A DNA stretch of 64,000 nt from Nesterenkonia sp. E16_10 (GTDB lineage Bacteria; Actinomycetota; Actinomycetes; Actinomycetales; Micrococcaceae): assembly GCF_017347085.1 (NCBI RefSeq), contig NZ_JADPSA010000029.1, forward strand, positions 310,001 to 374,000. Direction: 5' to 3'. The notes under the pieces are model-generated. The model did no database searches, was not told where the DNA came from, and saw only the letters and a list, made by a program, of their open reading frames with translations. The translations under genes were made by a program, and so were the position numbers. Positions 14,869 to 23,801 of the stretch are shown here, piece after piece. The number at the start of each line of letters is the position of its first letter. Within the stretch, counting starts at the first letter, position 1.

Positions 14869-16329
14869 TCAGGCGTCGATCTCGTTGCGGTCCCCGGACC
14901 ACAGGGTGTGGAAGGTGCCTTCCTTGTCCACGCGCTGGTAGGTGTGCGCGCCGAAGTAGTCGCGCAGTCCCTGGGTCAGCGCAGCGGGGAGCCGGTCCCG
15001 GCGCAGGCTGTCGTAGTAGGACAGCGAGGAGGAGAACACCGGTGCGGGCACGCCGTAGGTCGCGGCGGCCGCGACCACGCGGCGCCAGGCCGGGAGGCAT
15101 TCGTTGATGGCCTCGTTGAACTCCGGAGCCAGCAGCAGGTTCTTCGGCTGCTGGTCGCGGGGGGCGTCGTAGGCCTTCATGATGGTGTCCAGCAGGTCGG
15201 CCCGGATGATGCAGCCGGCGCGCCACAGCGAGGCGATGGCCTTGAGGTCCAGCTCCCAGCCGTACTCCTCGCCGGCGGCGACAAGCATGTCCAGGCCCTG
15301 GGCGTAGGCGACGAGCTTGGAGGCGTAGAGCGCCTTGCGCACGTCCTCGACGAAGTCTTGACGGTCCTCGGGGCTGCCGTACTTCTCGGTGGCGGAGAGG
15401 GTCTCGTCGATGCCGGCGTGGAAGGTGGCGTTGGTGACGGCGCGCAGCTCACGCTGGGAGGAGATCGAGCGGGCGAAGACGGACTCGGCGATCGCGGTGA
15501 CCGGTGAGCCGACCTCGAGGCCTGAGATCGCGGTCCAGCGGCCGGTGCCCTTCTGGCCGGCGGAGTCCACGACCACGTCCACCAGCGGACGGCCGGTGGT
15601 CTCGTCCTCCTGCTCGAGCACCTCGGAGGTGATCTCGATCAGGTAGGAGGCCAGGTCTGTGGTGTTCCACTCGCGGAACACTCCGGCCTGCTCGCGGGGT
15701 TCGATGCCGGCCAGGGAGCGCATCAGGTCGAAGGCCTCGCCGATGACCTGCATGTCGGCGTACTCGATGCCGTTGTGGACCATCTTGACGTAGTGGCCGG
15801 CGCCGTCGGTGCCGACCCAGGCGCAGCAGGGCTCGCCGTTGTACTTCGCGGAGATCTTCTCCAGCATCGGGCCCAGCGAGTCGTAGGACTCCTTGGAGCC
15901 GCCGGGCATGATCGAGGGGCCGTTGAGCGCTCCCTCTTCGCCGCCGGAGACGCCGACCCCGACGAAGTGCAGGTTCTGCGCGCGCAGGCTCTCTTCCCGG
16001 CGTCGGGTCTCCTCGTAGAAGGAGTTGCCGCCGTCTATGATGATGTCGCCCTCGTCCAGCAGCGGCACCAGGTCCGCGATCACGGAGTCCACCGGGGCTC
16101 CGGCCTGGACCATGATCAGCACGCGACGGGGGCGCTCCAGAGATTCCACGAGCTCGGCCAGAGTCTCGGTGCGCACGAAGTCGCCGTCGCCGCCGTGGGC
16201 TGCCAGAAGGGCGTCCGTGCGGGCGACCGAGCGGTTGTGCAGCGCGACCGTGTAGCCGTTGCGCGCCAGGTTGCGAGCCAGATTGGCTCCCATGACGGCC
16301 AGGCCGGTCACTCCGATATGGGCACTCAT
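14869..16329 (-). CDS. gnd: 6-phosphogluconate dehydrogenase, decarboxylating
   Basis: 486 residues, the length of the long dimeric family. The N-terminal Rossmann motif is GLAVMGANLARN. The substrate loop VSGGEEGALNGPSIMPGG and the catalytic block GAGHYVKMVHNGIEYADMQ (Lys and Asn) are intact. The C-terminal helical domain ends with the family's YQRVDKEGTFHTLW. It converts 6-phosphogluconate to ribulose-5-phosphate and CO2 with NADP reduction in the oxidative pentose phosphate pathway. It is on the minus strand, 44 bp upstream of the nitronate monooxygenase gene. Confidence 0.96.
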   Translation of the reverse strand: MSAHIGVTGLAVMGANLARNLARNGYTVALHNRSVARTDALLAAHGGDGDFVRTETLAELVESLERPRRVLIMVQAGAPVDSVIADLVPLLDEGDIIIDGGNSFYEETRRREESLRAQNLHFVGVGVSGGEEGALNGPSIMPGGSKESYDSLGPMLEKISAKYNGEPCCAWVGTDGAGHYVKMVHNGIEYADMQVIGEAFDLMRSLAGIEPREQAGVFREWNTTDLASYLIEITSEVLEQEDETTGRPLVDVVVDSAGQKGTGRWTAISGLEVGSPVTAIAESVFARSISSQRELRAVTNATFHAGIDETLSATEKYGSPEDRQDFVEDVRKALYASKLVAYAQGLDMLVAAGEEYGWELDLKAIASLWRAGCIIRADLLDTIMKAYDAPRDQQPKNLLLAPEFNEAINECLPAWRRVVAAAATYGVPAPVFSSSLSYYDSLRRDRLPAALTQGLRDYFGAHTYQRVDKEGTFHTLWSGDRNEIDA

Positions 16330-16634
16330 GCATTCTCCTTCGTCGAGGTCAGTCAGACATTCTCACAGCGCAGCATCTTCTCCGTCTGCACGCGCGGACC
16401 GCGGTGGCGGGCCGGGATCACCGTGCACACAGCAGCCGCCCTGGAGGTCGGACATGGGATCCCGCCGTCGTGAACCTCGGTGTCCCCGGGGCGAGCACTG
16501 CAACTCTACCGCTTCGCCTCGCGCACCGGCCCAGGAGCCCTGAGCCCGCGTGGCCCGCCCGGGCTCAGCGAGGGTCAGCCGTCCGCGGCGTCGCTCAGTC
16601 CCCCGCAGCGACGCTCAGTCACCCGCAGCGATGC
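16330..16634. other. 305-bp region between ppk2 and gnd
   Basis: It contains the upstream region of gnd (minus strand) and, at its far end, the 20-bp tandem repeat that extends the ppk2 3' end (16571-16650). I see no coding frame and no clear promoter motif. Confidence 0.6.
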
Positions 16635-16650
16635 TCAGTCACCCACGGCG
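16591..16650. repeat. 20-bp tandem repeat including the ppk2 stop codon
   Basis: Three aligned 20-bp units at 16591-16610, 16611-16630 and 16631-16650 share GCTCAGTC followed by C-rich sequence; a diverged fourth unit is at 16571-16590. Each of the three carries TCA (TGA on the minus strand) at the same place; the one at 16635-16637 is the ppk2 stop. Confidence 0.85.
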
Positions 16651-17558
16651 TCGCGGCCGCGCTGCACGATCAGCGGATCGGGCTCCCCGACGATCTCATG
16701 GTCCTTGCCCTCGTATTCGAACTGGGCCAGGAAGCACTTCATCGCGTTGAGCCTGGCTCGCTTCTTATCGTTGGACTTGATCGTCATCCACGGCGCGTGG
16801 TCGGTGTCGGTGCGCAGGAACATCTCTTCCTTGGCCTCGGTGTAGGCCTCCCAGCGGTCCAGGGACTCCAAGTCCATGGGTGAGAGCTTCCACTGCCGGA
16901 CCGGATCGATCTGGCGGATCGCGAAGCGGGTGCGCTGCTCCTGCTGGGTCACGGAGAACCAGAACTTGGTCAGGTGGATCCCGGCGTCGACCAGCATCTG
17001 CTCAAACTGCGGGGCCTGGCGCATGAAGAGCTCGTACTCCTGATCGGAGGAGAACCCCATCACCCGTTCGACCCCGGCCCGGTTGTACCAGGAGCGGTCG
17101 AAGAGCACCATCTCTCCGGCGGTGGGCAGGTGGTCCACATACCGCTGGAAGTACCACTGGCCCAGCTCACGGTCTGAGGGCCGGTTCAGCGCCACCACCC
17201 GCGCGGTGCGTGGGTTCAGGTGTTCGGTGAACCGCTTGATGGTGCCGCCCTTGCCGGCGGCGTCGCGGCCCTCGAAGACGATCACGTGCTTGAGCCCGTA
17301 GTCCTCGGCCCAGTACTGGAACTTCAGCAGCTCCACCTGCAGGTGATATTTCTCGATCTCGTAGACGTCTCGGGAGAGACGGTTCTCATACGGGTAGTTC
17401 TCGTGCCAGGTCTCCACGGCGCGGCCCTGCGGGTCGATCAGGTCCGGGTCAGGGGTATGACCGTCCAAGACCGTGTATCCGCCCTCGCGGAGCTCGTCGA
17501 TGAACTCACGGAGGTTCTTGCGGGCGGTGCCGTCGACCTGGAAGATCGGGTCATTCAT
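16635..17558 (-). CDS. ppk2: Polyphosphate kinase 2
   Basis: 307 residues of the PPK2 P-loop family. The Walker A motif EGRDAAGKGGTIKRF, Walker B VLFDRSWYNRAG and lid-region RFAIRQIDPVRQWKLSPMD are all conserved. Length and single domain fit class I PPK2, which transfers phosphate from polyphosphate to nucleoside diphosphates, usually making GTP or ATP. There is no PPK1 or exopolyphosphatase nearby. The final residues and stop codon are the first unit of a downstream 20-bp tandem repeat. Confidence 0.93.
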   Translation of the reverse strand: MNDPIFQVDGTARKNLREFIDELREGGYTVLDGHTPDPDLIDPQGRAVETWHENYPYENRLSRDVYEIEKYHLQVELLKFQYWAEDYGLKHVIVFEGRDAAGKGGTIKRFTEHLNPRTARVVALNRPSDRELGQWYFQRYVDHLPTAGEMVLFDRSWYNRAGVERVMGFSSDQEYELFMRQAPQFEQMLVDAGIHLTKFWFSVTQQEQRTRFAIRQIDPVRQWKLSPMDLESLDRWEAYTEAKEEMFLRTDTDHAPWMTIKSNDKKRARLNAMKCFLAQFEYEGKDHEIVGEPDPLIVQRGRDAVGD

Positions 17559-17668
17559 CAGATCAGCCTTTCTCGGGTTGCGGCTGCTGCCAGCTCATCA
17601 GATGTCCATGGACACATTGTCGACCGTCTCGGCCCGATCGGGAAGCATCGCGGCCGACTACAGCTGGG

Positions 17669-18724
17669 TCAGAGCGCGACCTCACCCATCTGCCCGGCGC
17701 GGGCGAGCGCGGTGAGCCGGGAGACCGTGCGGTGATACTTCTTCATATACCCGCCAGCCATCATCTCTTCGGTGAAGAGCTGATCGAAGGGCTTCCCGGA
17801 GGCCACGATCTTGATGTCCTGATCGTAGAGCCGGTCGGCGAGCACCACGAAGCGCAGCGCCAGCGCCTGGGCCTCGATGGTCTCGACATCTTTGAGCACC
17901 AGCACGTCCATATCGGTGACCAGCTGCCGGTAGCGGCTGGGATGGACCCCGGTGATGTGGTTGCAGAGCGCGTCGAAGTCGTCCACCGCGATGCGCGCCT
18001 CGGGGTACTGCCGGGTGGCGAAGTCCTCGATCTCCTCGGAGCCCAGCGGCGCGGGCGCCTCGGGAAGCCCACGGTGGCGATAGTCCTCGCCGTCGACCTT
18101 GATCACGGTGAACTGATCCGAGAGCACCTGGATCTCGCGCTGGAAGTCCGCGGCGGCGAAGCGTCCCTCGCCCAGCGAGCCGGGAATGGTGTTCGAGGTC
18201 GCGGCGAGCTTGACCCCGGCGTCGGCCAGTTCCCGCATCAGCCGGGACATCAGCACGGTGTCCCCCGGGTCGTCGAGCTCGAACTCGTCGATGCAGACCA
18301 GCGCGTAGTCACTGAGCACGTCCACGGTGCGGCGGAAGGACAGCGCGCCGACCAGGTTGGTGTATTCCACGAAGGTGCCGAAGGCCCGCTGGCCTTCGAC
18401 CGAGTGGTAGAGCGAGGCCAGCAGGTGGGTCTTGCCCACTCCGAAGCCGCCGTCGAGGTAGATCCCGGCGGGCACCTTGGGGCGGGCCGGGGCCCGGCCG
18501 AAGAGCTTGCCGAGGAAGCCGCCGCCGCCCTGACTCGCGCCCACGCTCGCGGAGAACTCGCGCAGCGCGGTGACCGCCTTCTCCTGGGAGGGGTGCGCGG
18601 GGTCCGGGATATAGGAGTCGAAGGAGACCTCGGCGAAACGGAAGGACGGCCGCAGGCCTTCCAACAGCTGACCGACTCCGAGCTGAGGGGTCCGCTGGCT
18701 CAGCGGAGTGGCGTTGGACGGCAT
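17669..18724 (-). CDS. zapE: ZapE/AFG1-family P-loop ATPase
   Basis: 351 residues. Walker A is GGFGVGKTHLLAS near residue 95 and Walker B is LVCIDEFELDD. Sensor-1 is AATSNTIPGSL and the C-terminal KYHRTVSRL is typical of AFG1/ZapE proteins. In E. coli ZapE is associated with the division ring; in mitochondria the homolog Afg1 is linked to protein quality control. The actinobacterial role is not established. The gene diverges from the rhodanese gene with 88 bp between starts, room for two promoters. Confidence 0.9.
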   Translation of the reverse strand: MPSNATPLSQRTPQLGVGQLLEGLRPSFRFAEVSFDSYIPDPAHPSQEKAVTALREFSASVGASQGGGGFLGKLFGRAPARPKVPAGIYLDGGFGVGKTHLLASLYHSVEGQRAFGTFVEYTNLVGALSFRRTVDVLSDYALVCIDEFELDDPGDTVLMSRLMRELADAGVKLAATSNTIPGSLGEGRFAAADFQREIQVLSDQFTVIKVDGEDYRHRGLPEAPAPLGSEEIEDFATRQYPEARIAVDDFDALCNHITGVHPSRYRQLVTDMDVLVLKDVETIEAQALALRFVVLADRLYDQDIKIVASGKPFDQLFTEEMMAGGYMKKYHRTVSRLTALARAGQMGEVAL

Positions 18725-18812
18725 ATGACCACTCTACCCACGACTGCGCGTTTCACCGGCGGATTCCCTATCCTGGAAGGTGACCCAGTGACGACGGAAG
18801 GTTCTGTTCACC

Positions 18813-19703
18813 ATGACCGAAGACAAAGACTTCTCCCAGTACGCCCACCCCGACGCCCTGGTCTCCACCGATTGGGTGGCCCAGCACCAGGACGACCCCT
18901 CCGTGGTGCTGCTGGAATCGAACGAAGATGTGCTGCTCTACGAGGTCGGGCACATCCCGGGCGCGCAGAAGATCGACTGGCACACCGACCTCAATGACCC
19001 GGTGACCCGAGACTTCCTGGGCCCGGAGCAGTTCGCGGCCTTCGCCGCCGCGAAGGGGATCACCCCTGAGACCACCGTGGTCTTCTACGGAGACAAGTCG
19101 AACTGGTGGGCCGCCTACGCCCTCTGGGTCTTCACGCTCTTCGGCCATGCGGACCTGCGCCTGATGGACGGTGGCCGGCAGAAGTGGGCCGCCGAGGGCC
19201 GCGAGCTGGTCACCGAGGTGCAGGCCCCGGCCGCCGCGGAGTACCCCACCCCGGCGCAGCGCGACGATTTCACCTTCCGTGCCTTCCGCGAGGATGTCCT
19301 CGCCCACTTCGGCAAGCCGATGATCGATGTGCGCTCCCCCCTGGAGTACTCCGGTGAGCGCACCCACATGGAGGGCTACGAGCAGGAGGGCGCCCTGCGC
19401 GGCGGCCACATCCCCTCCGCCGCCTCGGTCCCGTGGGCCAAGGCCGCCAACGAGGACGGCACCTTCCGCTCCCGCGCCGAGCTGGAGGCGATCTACACCG
19501 AACAGGCGGGGCTCGGGACCGCCGAGGAGGTCATCGCCTACTGCCGGATCGGTGAGCGCTCCTCGCACACCTGGTTCGTGCTGCAGCACCTGCTCGGCTA
19601 CGACAACGTCCGCAACTACGACGGCTCCTGGACCGAGTGGGGCAATGCGGTCCGGCTGCCGATCGCCACCGGTGATCAGCCCGGTGCGGTGCCCGGCGCA
19701 TGA
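18813..19703 (+). CDS. sseA: Two-domain sulfurtransferase (rhodanese)
   Basis: 296 residues with tandem rhodanese domains. The first (about 1-140) is inactive-type with [11 protein letters not shown] and [12 protein letters not shown]. The second contains [13 protein letters not shown] and the active-site loop [13 protein letters not shown], in which Cys is the sulfur-carrying residue. The loop CRIGERS is the form found in thiosulfate sulfurtransferases of actinobacteria rather than the 3-mercaptopyruvate type. The gene overlaps sufE (ATGA), so both work in sulfur transfer and are probably translationally coupled. Confidence 0.9.
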   Translation: MTEDKDFSQYAHPDALVSTDWVAQHQDDPSVVLLESNEDVLLYEVGHIPGAQKIDWHTDLNDPVTRDFLGPEQFAAFAAAKGITPETTVVFYGDKSNWWAAYALWVFTLFGHADLRLMDGGRQKWAAEGRELVTEVQAPAAAEYPTPAQRDDFTFRAFREDVLAHFGKPMIDVRSPLEYSGERTHMEGYEQEGALRGGHIPSAASVPWAKAANEDGTFRSRAELEAIYTEQAGLGTAEEVIAYCRIGERSSHTWFVLQHLLGYDNVRNYDGSWTEWGNAVRLPIATGDQPGAVPGA

Positions 19704-20173
19704 GCCAGACCCCGAACCCCACGCTGCCCGCGCAGCTGACCGAGGTCATCGAGGAGTTCGCCGAACTCGAAGACCGGCAGAAGCTGGAGCTGCTGCTGGA
19801 GTTCTCCCGAGAACTCCCGGAGCTGCCCGAGCGCTACCGCAACAGCTACGACCAGATGGAGGAGGTGGTGGAGTGTCAGTCTCCGCTGTTTCTGACCCTG
19901 GAGTACGACGACGCCGCCGGGACCGCTGCGATCTTCTTCGCCGCTCCCCCGGAGGCGCCCACCACACGGGGCTTCGCGGCGATCCTGCATGAGGGCCTCA
20001 GCGGTCTGCGCTTCGAGGAGATCCTCGCGGTGCCGGAGGACCTCTCGGAGCGCCTGGGCCTGTCCAAGGCGATCACACCGCTGCGGCTGCGCGGGATGAC
20101 CGCGATGCTGGGCCGGATCAAGCGGAATATCCGGGTTCACCAGGCCGGGTCTGCCCCGGGGCAGCCCGGCTGA
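19700..20173 (+). CDS. sufE: SufE-family sulfur acceptor protein
   Basis: 157 residues. The SufE fold is marked by LVEFAEL-like helices, LPELPERYR, and the sulfur-accepting Cys in [10 protein letters not shown], then [13 protein letters not shown] and the C-terminal [13 protein letters not shown]. SufE accepts persulfide sulfur from a desulfurase and passes it to Fe-S assembly. The pairing with a rhodanese is common in actinobacteria, suggesting the rhodanese as an alternative donor. The last 56 bp overlap the 3' end of the convergent alpha/beta hydrolase gene. Confidence 0.92.
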   Translation: MSQTPNPTLPAQLTEVIEEFAELEDRQKLELLLEFSRELPELPERYRNSYDQMEEVVECQSPLFLTLEYDDAAGTAAIFFAAPPEAPTTRGFAAILHEGLSGLRFEEILAVPEDLSERLGLSKAITPLRLRGMTAMLGRIKRNIRVHQAGSAPGQPG

Positions 20174-21536
20174 ACAGGTCGGTGACCCAGTCGATGACCG
20201 TCTCGTCCCAGCGCTGCGGATCGTGGTTCCACTCCTTGACGTGGCGTGCCTGGGCGAAGGAGACATAGGTGACCTTCGGGTTCTTCCGGGCGAGATCCCG
20301 GGAGGGCCCGTAGGGCACGATGTTGTCATCGACGCTGTGCATGATCAGCACGTGGTCGCGCAGCTGATCGGCCCGGTCGATCCAGTTCATCGCCTGCAGG
20401 TCCACCGGGGCGGCGAGCCCGGTGACCCGACGGCCGCCCGGGTTGGAGATGAACCACTGGCCCATCCGGCCCACCACGTCGGGGATCCGGTTGGCCTTGG
20501 CCTGGTGGGCCAACACGTCCATCCAGTCGATCACCGGGCCGGTGAGCACCAGGCCGCGGATATAGGCGGCGTAGCGGGACCGGTCGGCGGTCTGCAGGCT
20601 GATCGCCCCACCCATGGACCAGCCGAAGAGCAGGATGTCCTGCGCCCCGCGCTCCAGCGCGAACTCGATGGCGGCCTCCACGTCCTCCCATTCGGTGACT
20701 CCCAGGCCGTAGCGACCGTCGGCGGCGGCCGGGGCCTCGCCGTCGTTGCGGTAGGAGATCAGCAGCGTCTCGGCTCCCAGTGCCGAGGTGGCCGCCAGCG
20801 CCCGGATGCCCTCGGTGCGGTTGCTGCCCCGGCCGTGGACCCCGATGGCCCAGACGTTGCGCCCGGTCAGCGGGCCCTGATGATCTGCGGGCAGGCCGGC
20901 GGGGTTCGGCTGCGGCGCCACGTGCCAGGCCGGTGAGGGCCCGCCGGGCAGCGTGATGACCACCTCCTCGCTGGCGAAGCCGGCGTCGGCCGGGTTCAGG
21001 TAGACCACCGAGGTCCACCAGCCGCGCACCGCGGTGCGCAGGTCACCGCCGTAGACCTTCTGCACCGGGCGGGTCACCGTCCCGCCCTTGGGCTCCAGCG
21101 CGATGATCGGCCCGATCCGGGCCAGGGAGCGCCCGCCGTGGAAGAACAATCCGTAGGTGCCCTCCACCACGGTCTCCGCGGTGATCGGCAGAATCACCTC
21201 ATCGCCCTCGGGACCGCGGGTGACCGCGAGGATCTGGAGGTCCTCGGCACGCTCGCGCACCGGGGTGACCACGGCGCGGGCGAAATACCCGGCGAGCCCG
21301 GAGGCCGCGGCGGCCAGGGTCATCCCGGCTGCGAGCCCGGTGCCCACCCCCAGGGTCGTGGCGCGGATCCATGGGGTGTGCGCCCGGCTGTGCGCCGGCG
21401 TGCGCTCCGGGAGGCGCTTCGGGGTGTGCCCCACCGCCCCGCGCCGAATCCGACTGGTCGCGGCGCGTGCCGCCCGTGGGACCAGCGCCTTCGCCTGAGT
21501 CGCTGCAGCACCGGGTTCATTCAACCGTGACGTCAT
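20118..21536 (-). CDS. Membrane-anchored alpha/beta hydrolase
   Basis: 472 residues from ATG 21536. An Arg/Pro-rich N-terminal stretch (about 1-60) precedes one transmembrane segment (GVGTGLAAGMTLAAAASGL, about residues 65-85). An all-beta region and then a serine hydrolase domain follow: oxyanion region GVHGRGSNR, nucleophile elbow FGWSMGGA, acid in HSVDDNIV, and catalytic His in ARHVKEW. Substrate unknown; peptidase- and esterase-like proteins share this layout. The frame continues upstream of 21536 but that part is antisense to msrB and the aldolase and is not real. Its 3' end overlaps sufE by 56 bp. Confidence 0.85.
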   Translation of the reverse strand: MTSRLNEPGAAATQAKALVPRAARAATSRIRRGAVGHTPKRLPERTPAHSRAHTPWIRATTLGVGTGLAAGMTLAAAASGLAGYFARAVVTPVRERAEDLQILAVTRGPEGDEVILPITAETVVEGTYGLFFHGGRSLARIGPIIALEPKGGTVTRPVQKVYGGDLRTAVRGWWTSVVYLNPADAGFASEEVVITLPGGPSPAWHVAPQPNPAGLPADHQGPLTGRNVWAIGVHGRGSNRTEGIRALAATSALGAETLLISYRNDGEAPAAADGRYGLGVTEWEDVEAAIEFALERGAQDILLFGWSMGGAISLQTADRSRYAAYIRGLVLTGPVIDWMDVLAHQAKANRIPDVVGRMGQWFISNPGGRRVTGLAAPVDLQAMNWIDRADQLRDHVLIMHSVDDNIVPYGPSRDLARKNPKVTYVSFAQARHVKEWNHDPQRWDETVIDWVTDLFSRAAPGQTRPGEPGYSA

Positions 21537-21581
21537 GCGGCTCAGCTTACGCGGGCGCGCGGAACGTGATGAGATAGAGGC

Positions 21582-21998
21582 ATGAGTGAGAACCAGAACA
21601 CCGGAACCAGCGCCGATCAGTGGCGCGAGAAGCTCAGCCCGGAGGAGTTCCAGGTGCTGCGTCAGGGCGGCACCGAACGCGCCTATACCGGGGAGTACTG
21701 GGACAACAAGGCGGCGGGAACCTACTCCTGCCGAGCCTGCGGGGCGGCGCTGTTCGCCTCCACCGAGAAGTTCGACTCGCGCTGCGGCTGGCCCAGCTTC
21801 TTCGAGCCCGCCGCCGACGCGAACATCCGGTACCTCAGCGACACCTCCATGGGCATGGAGCGCACCGAGGTGCGCTGCGGCTCCTGCGACTCCCACCTCG
21901 GACATCTCTTCACCGGTGAGGGCTTCGACACCCCCACCGACCAGCGCTACTGCATCAACTCCATCTCGATGGACTTCACCGAAGCCACCGAGAGCTGA
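21582..21998 (+). CDS. msrB: Peptide-methionine (R)-S-oxide reductase MsrB
   Basis: 138 residues with the full MsrB set. Zinc-binding CRACG and CGSCDSHLGH pairs, RCGWPSFF with the resolving Cys, and the catalytic Cys in RYCINS. It reduces the R-epimer of methionine sulfoxide, complementing MsrA at 11508-12071. GAGATAGAGG precedes the ATG. It is followed by the threonine aldolase gene after three bases, so the two are likely one transcript. Confidence 0.96.
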   Translation: MSENQNTGTSADQWREKLSPEEFQVLRQGGTERAYTGEYWDNKAAGTYSCRACGAALFASTEKFDSRCGWPSFFEPAADANIRYLSDTSMGMERTEVRCGSCDSHLGHLFTGEGFDTPTDQRYCINSISMDFTEATES

Positions 21999-22001
21999 GC
22001 G

Positions 22002-23060
22002 GTGACGGCCACCGAGACGCAGCCGCGGCTGCTGGATGCCTCCTTCGCCTCGGACAACGTCGCCGGGGTCTCCCCTGAGATCCTGCAGGCGCTGAGCCGG
22101 GTCAACGAGGACGCGGCGCTGCCCTACGGCGCCGACCCGGTGACCGCGCAGCTGCGCGAGGTGATCAAGGAGACCTTCGGGGCGCGCGCGGAGATCCTGC
22201 CGGTCTTCAACGGCACCGGAGCCAACGTGGTGGCGCTGCAGGCGCTGCTGCCCCGCTGGGGCGCCGCGATCTGCTCCGCGCAGGCCCACGTGAACAACGA
22301 CGAGGGCGCCGCACCGGAGCGCCTCGGCGCGCTCAAGCTGCTGCCCCGCCCGACGACGACCGGGAAGCTCACACCGGCCGACATCTCCGCAGAGGCCAAG
22401 GCTCTGGGCTTCGTCCACGCCGCGCAGCCGCTGGCCGTCACGCTGACCCAGTCCACCGAGCTCGGCACGGTCTACACCGCGCAGGAGATCGCCGCGGTCG
22501 CCGAGGCGGCCCACGCCCAGGGCCTCGGGGTCCACCTCGACGGTGCCCGGATCTCCAATGCCGCCGCCGCCCTGGGATGCTCGCTGGCCGAGATCACCAC
22601 CGCGGCCGGGGTGGATGTGCTCAGCCTCGGCGGGACCAAGAACGGCGCCATGGCGGCCGAGGCCGTGGTGGTGATCGACCCGGACCGGGTGGCGGGCACC
22701 GATTTCATCCAGAAGTTCTCGATGCAGCTGGCCAGCAAGCAGCGCTTCGTCTCGGCGCAGCTGCTGGAGCTCTTCGGCACCGACCTCTGGCGGCGCAACG
22801 CGACCCACGCCAATGCACAGGCCGCAAAGCTCGACGAGGCGCTGGCCCAGGTGCCGGGGGTCACGCTGTCACGGCCCACCGAGGTCAACGCCACCTTCCC
22901 GGAGGTGCCGGTCCGGGTGGCCGAGGCGCTGCGTGAGCGATACCTGATCCACGTCTGGGACACCGCGGCCAGCGGTGACCCGGTGCTGCGGATCATGTGC
23001 TCCTTCCAGACCACCGACGCGCAGATCGAGGCACTGGTGGAGTGTGCGCGGCGCGCCTAG
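22002..23060 (+). CDS. ltaE: Low-specificity L-threonine aldolase family PLP enzyme
   Basis: 352 residues from GTG 22002. Fold-type I PLP enzyme of the beta-eliminating lyase group: FNGTGANVVAL near residue 70, the Asp of VHLDGARISNAAA that contacts the PLP ring nitrogen, and the Schiff-base Lys in SLGGTKNGAM. It cleaves threonine or allo-threonine to glycine and acetaldehyde. Length is that of the family. Related beta-eliminating lyases cannot be excluded by motif alone. Confidence 0.88.
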   Translation: MTATETQPRLLDASFASDNVAGVSPEILQALSRVNEDAALPYGADPVTAQLREVIKETFGARAEILPVFNGTGANVVALQALLPRWGAAICSAQAHVNNDEGAAPERLGALKLLPRPTTTGKLTPADISAEAKALGFVHAAQPLAVTLTQSTELGTVYTAQEIAAVAEAAHAQGLGVHLDGARISNAAAALGCSLAEITTAAGVDVLSLGGTKNGAMAAEAVVVIDPDRVAGTDFIQKFSMQLASKQRFVSAQLLELFGTDLWRRNATHANAQAAKLDEALAQVPGVTLSRPTEVNATFPEVPVRVAEALRERYLIHVWDTAASGDPVLRIMCSFQTTDAQIEALVECARRA

Positions 23061-23095
23061 CACGGCAGGCTGATGGTTGTTCCTAATCTGGGGGC

Positions 23096-23797
23096 GTGAC
23101 AGCTTTCGGTCCTATCGGAGGACCCGACCAGCAGAGCGCAGCCGGTGGCTCCCCCCAGCCGCCCCATGGTGCCACCGGCATCGAGGGTCTGCCGGAGGCA
23201 TTCCTGCGAGCACTGGGCAGTCTGCGCCACGCCTCACCGCGCCTGGAGGCGCTGGTCCAAGAGGTTCCGGCGCCCTCCAGGCTGGCGCCCTTCGCCGTGG
23301 CGCTGCGCGCCGAGGTCCATTCCGACGGCGGCGTCGCACTGAGCTCCCACCCGGTCACCCGGCTGCGCCCGCAGCCCGAGGACACCGAGGTGCTGGCCAC
23401 CGGTCGCTTCATCCTGCTCCATGACCCGGCAGGCCAGCAGGCCTGGGGCGGGACCTTCCGGGTGGTGATCTATATCCGCGCCGAACTCGACGCCGAGATG
23501 GGCAACGATCCGCTGCTGGCCTCCGTGGCCTGGACCTGGCTCTGCGATTCCCTGGCCCAGCACGGGGTGGAGTACAGTCATGCGGGCGGCACGGCCACCC
23601 GGATCCTCTCCGAGAGCTTCGGCAGCATGGAGAACCGGCTGCCGAGCAACGATGTTGAGCTCCGCGCCTCGTGGAGCCCCACCGGACACGGGTTCGGGTC
23701 CCACCTGCAGGCGTGGGCCGATATGGTCTGTTCCTTCGCGGGACTGCCGCCGCTGCCCGATGGAGTGATCGCCCTGCCACATATCAGGAGGAACTGA
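23096..23797 (+). CDS. DUF3000 family protein
   Basis: 233 residues from a GTG start. Matches the actinobacterial DUF3000 family by GRFILLHDP, WGGTFRVVIYIRAELDAEMG and the EYSHAGGTATRILSESFG region. No catalytic motif and no membrane segment. In actinobacteria, including the mycobacterial Rv2680-Rv2681 pair, it lies immediately before the RNase D gene, as here (four bases between the genes). Function unknown; conserved adjacency suggests a link to RNA processing. Confidence 0.85.
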   Translation: MTAFGPIGGPDQQSAAGGSPQPPHGATGIEGLPEAFLRALGSLRHASPRLEALVQEVPAPSRLAPFAVALRAEVHSDGGVALSSHPVTRLRPQPEDTEVLATGRFILLHDPAGQQAWGGTFRVVIYIRAELDAEMGNDPLLASVAWTWLCDSLAQHGVEYSHAGGTATRILSESFGSMENRLPSNDVELRASWSPTGHGFGSHLQAWADMVCSFAGLPPLPDGVIALPHIRRN

Positions 23798-23801
23798 CGC
23801 A

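Noticed and set aside
20118..22808. 896-residue open frame on the minus strand
   Set aside because: Only the last 472 residues (start 21536) encode the alpha/beta hydrolase. The upstream part is antisense to msrB and the threonine aldolase and has shadow-frame composition.
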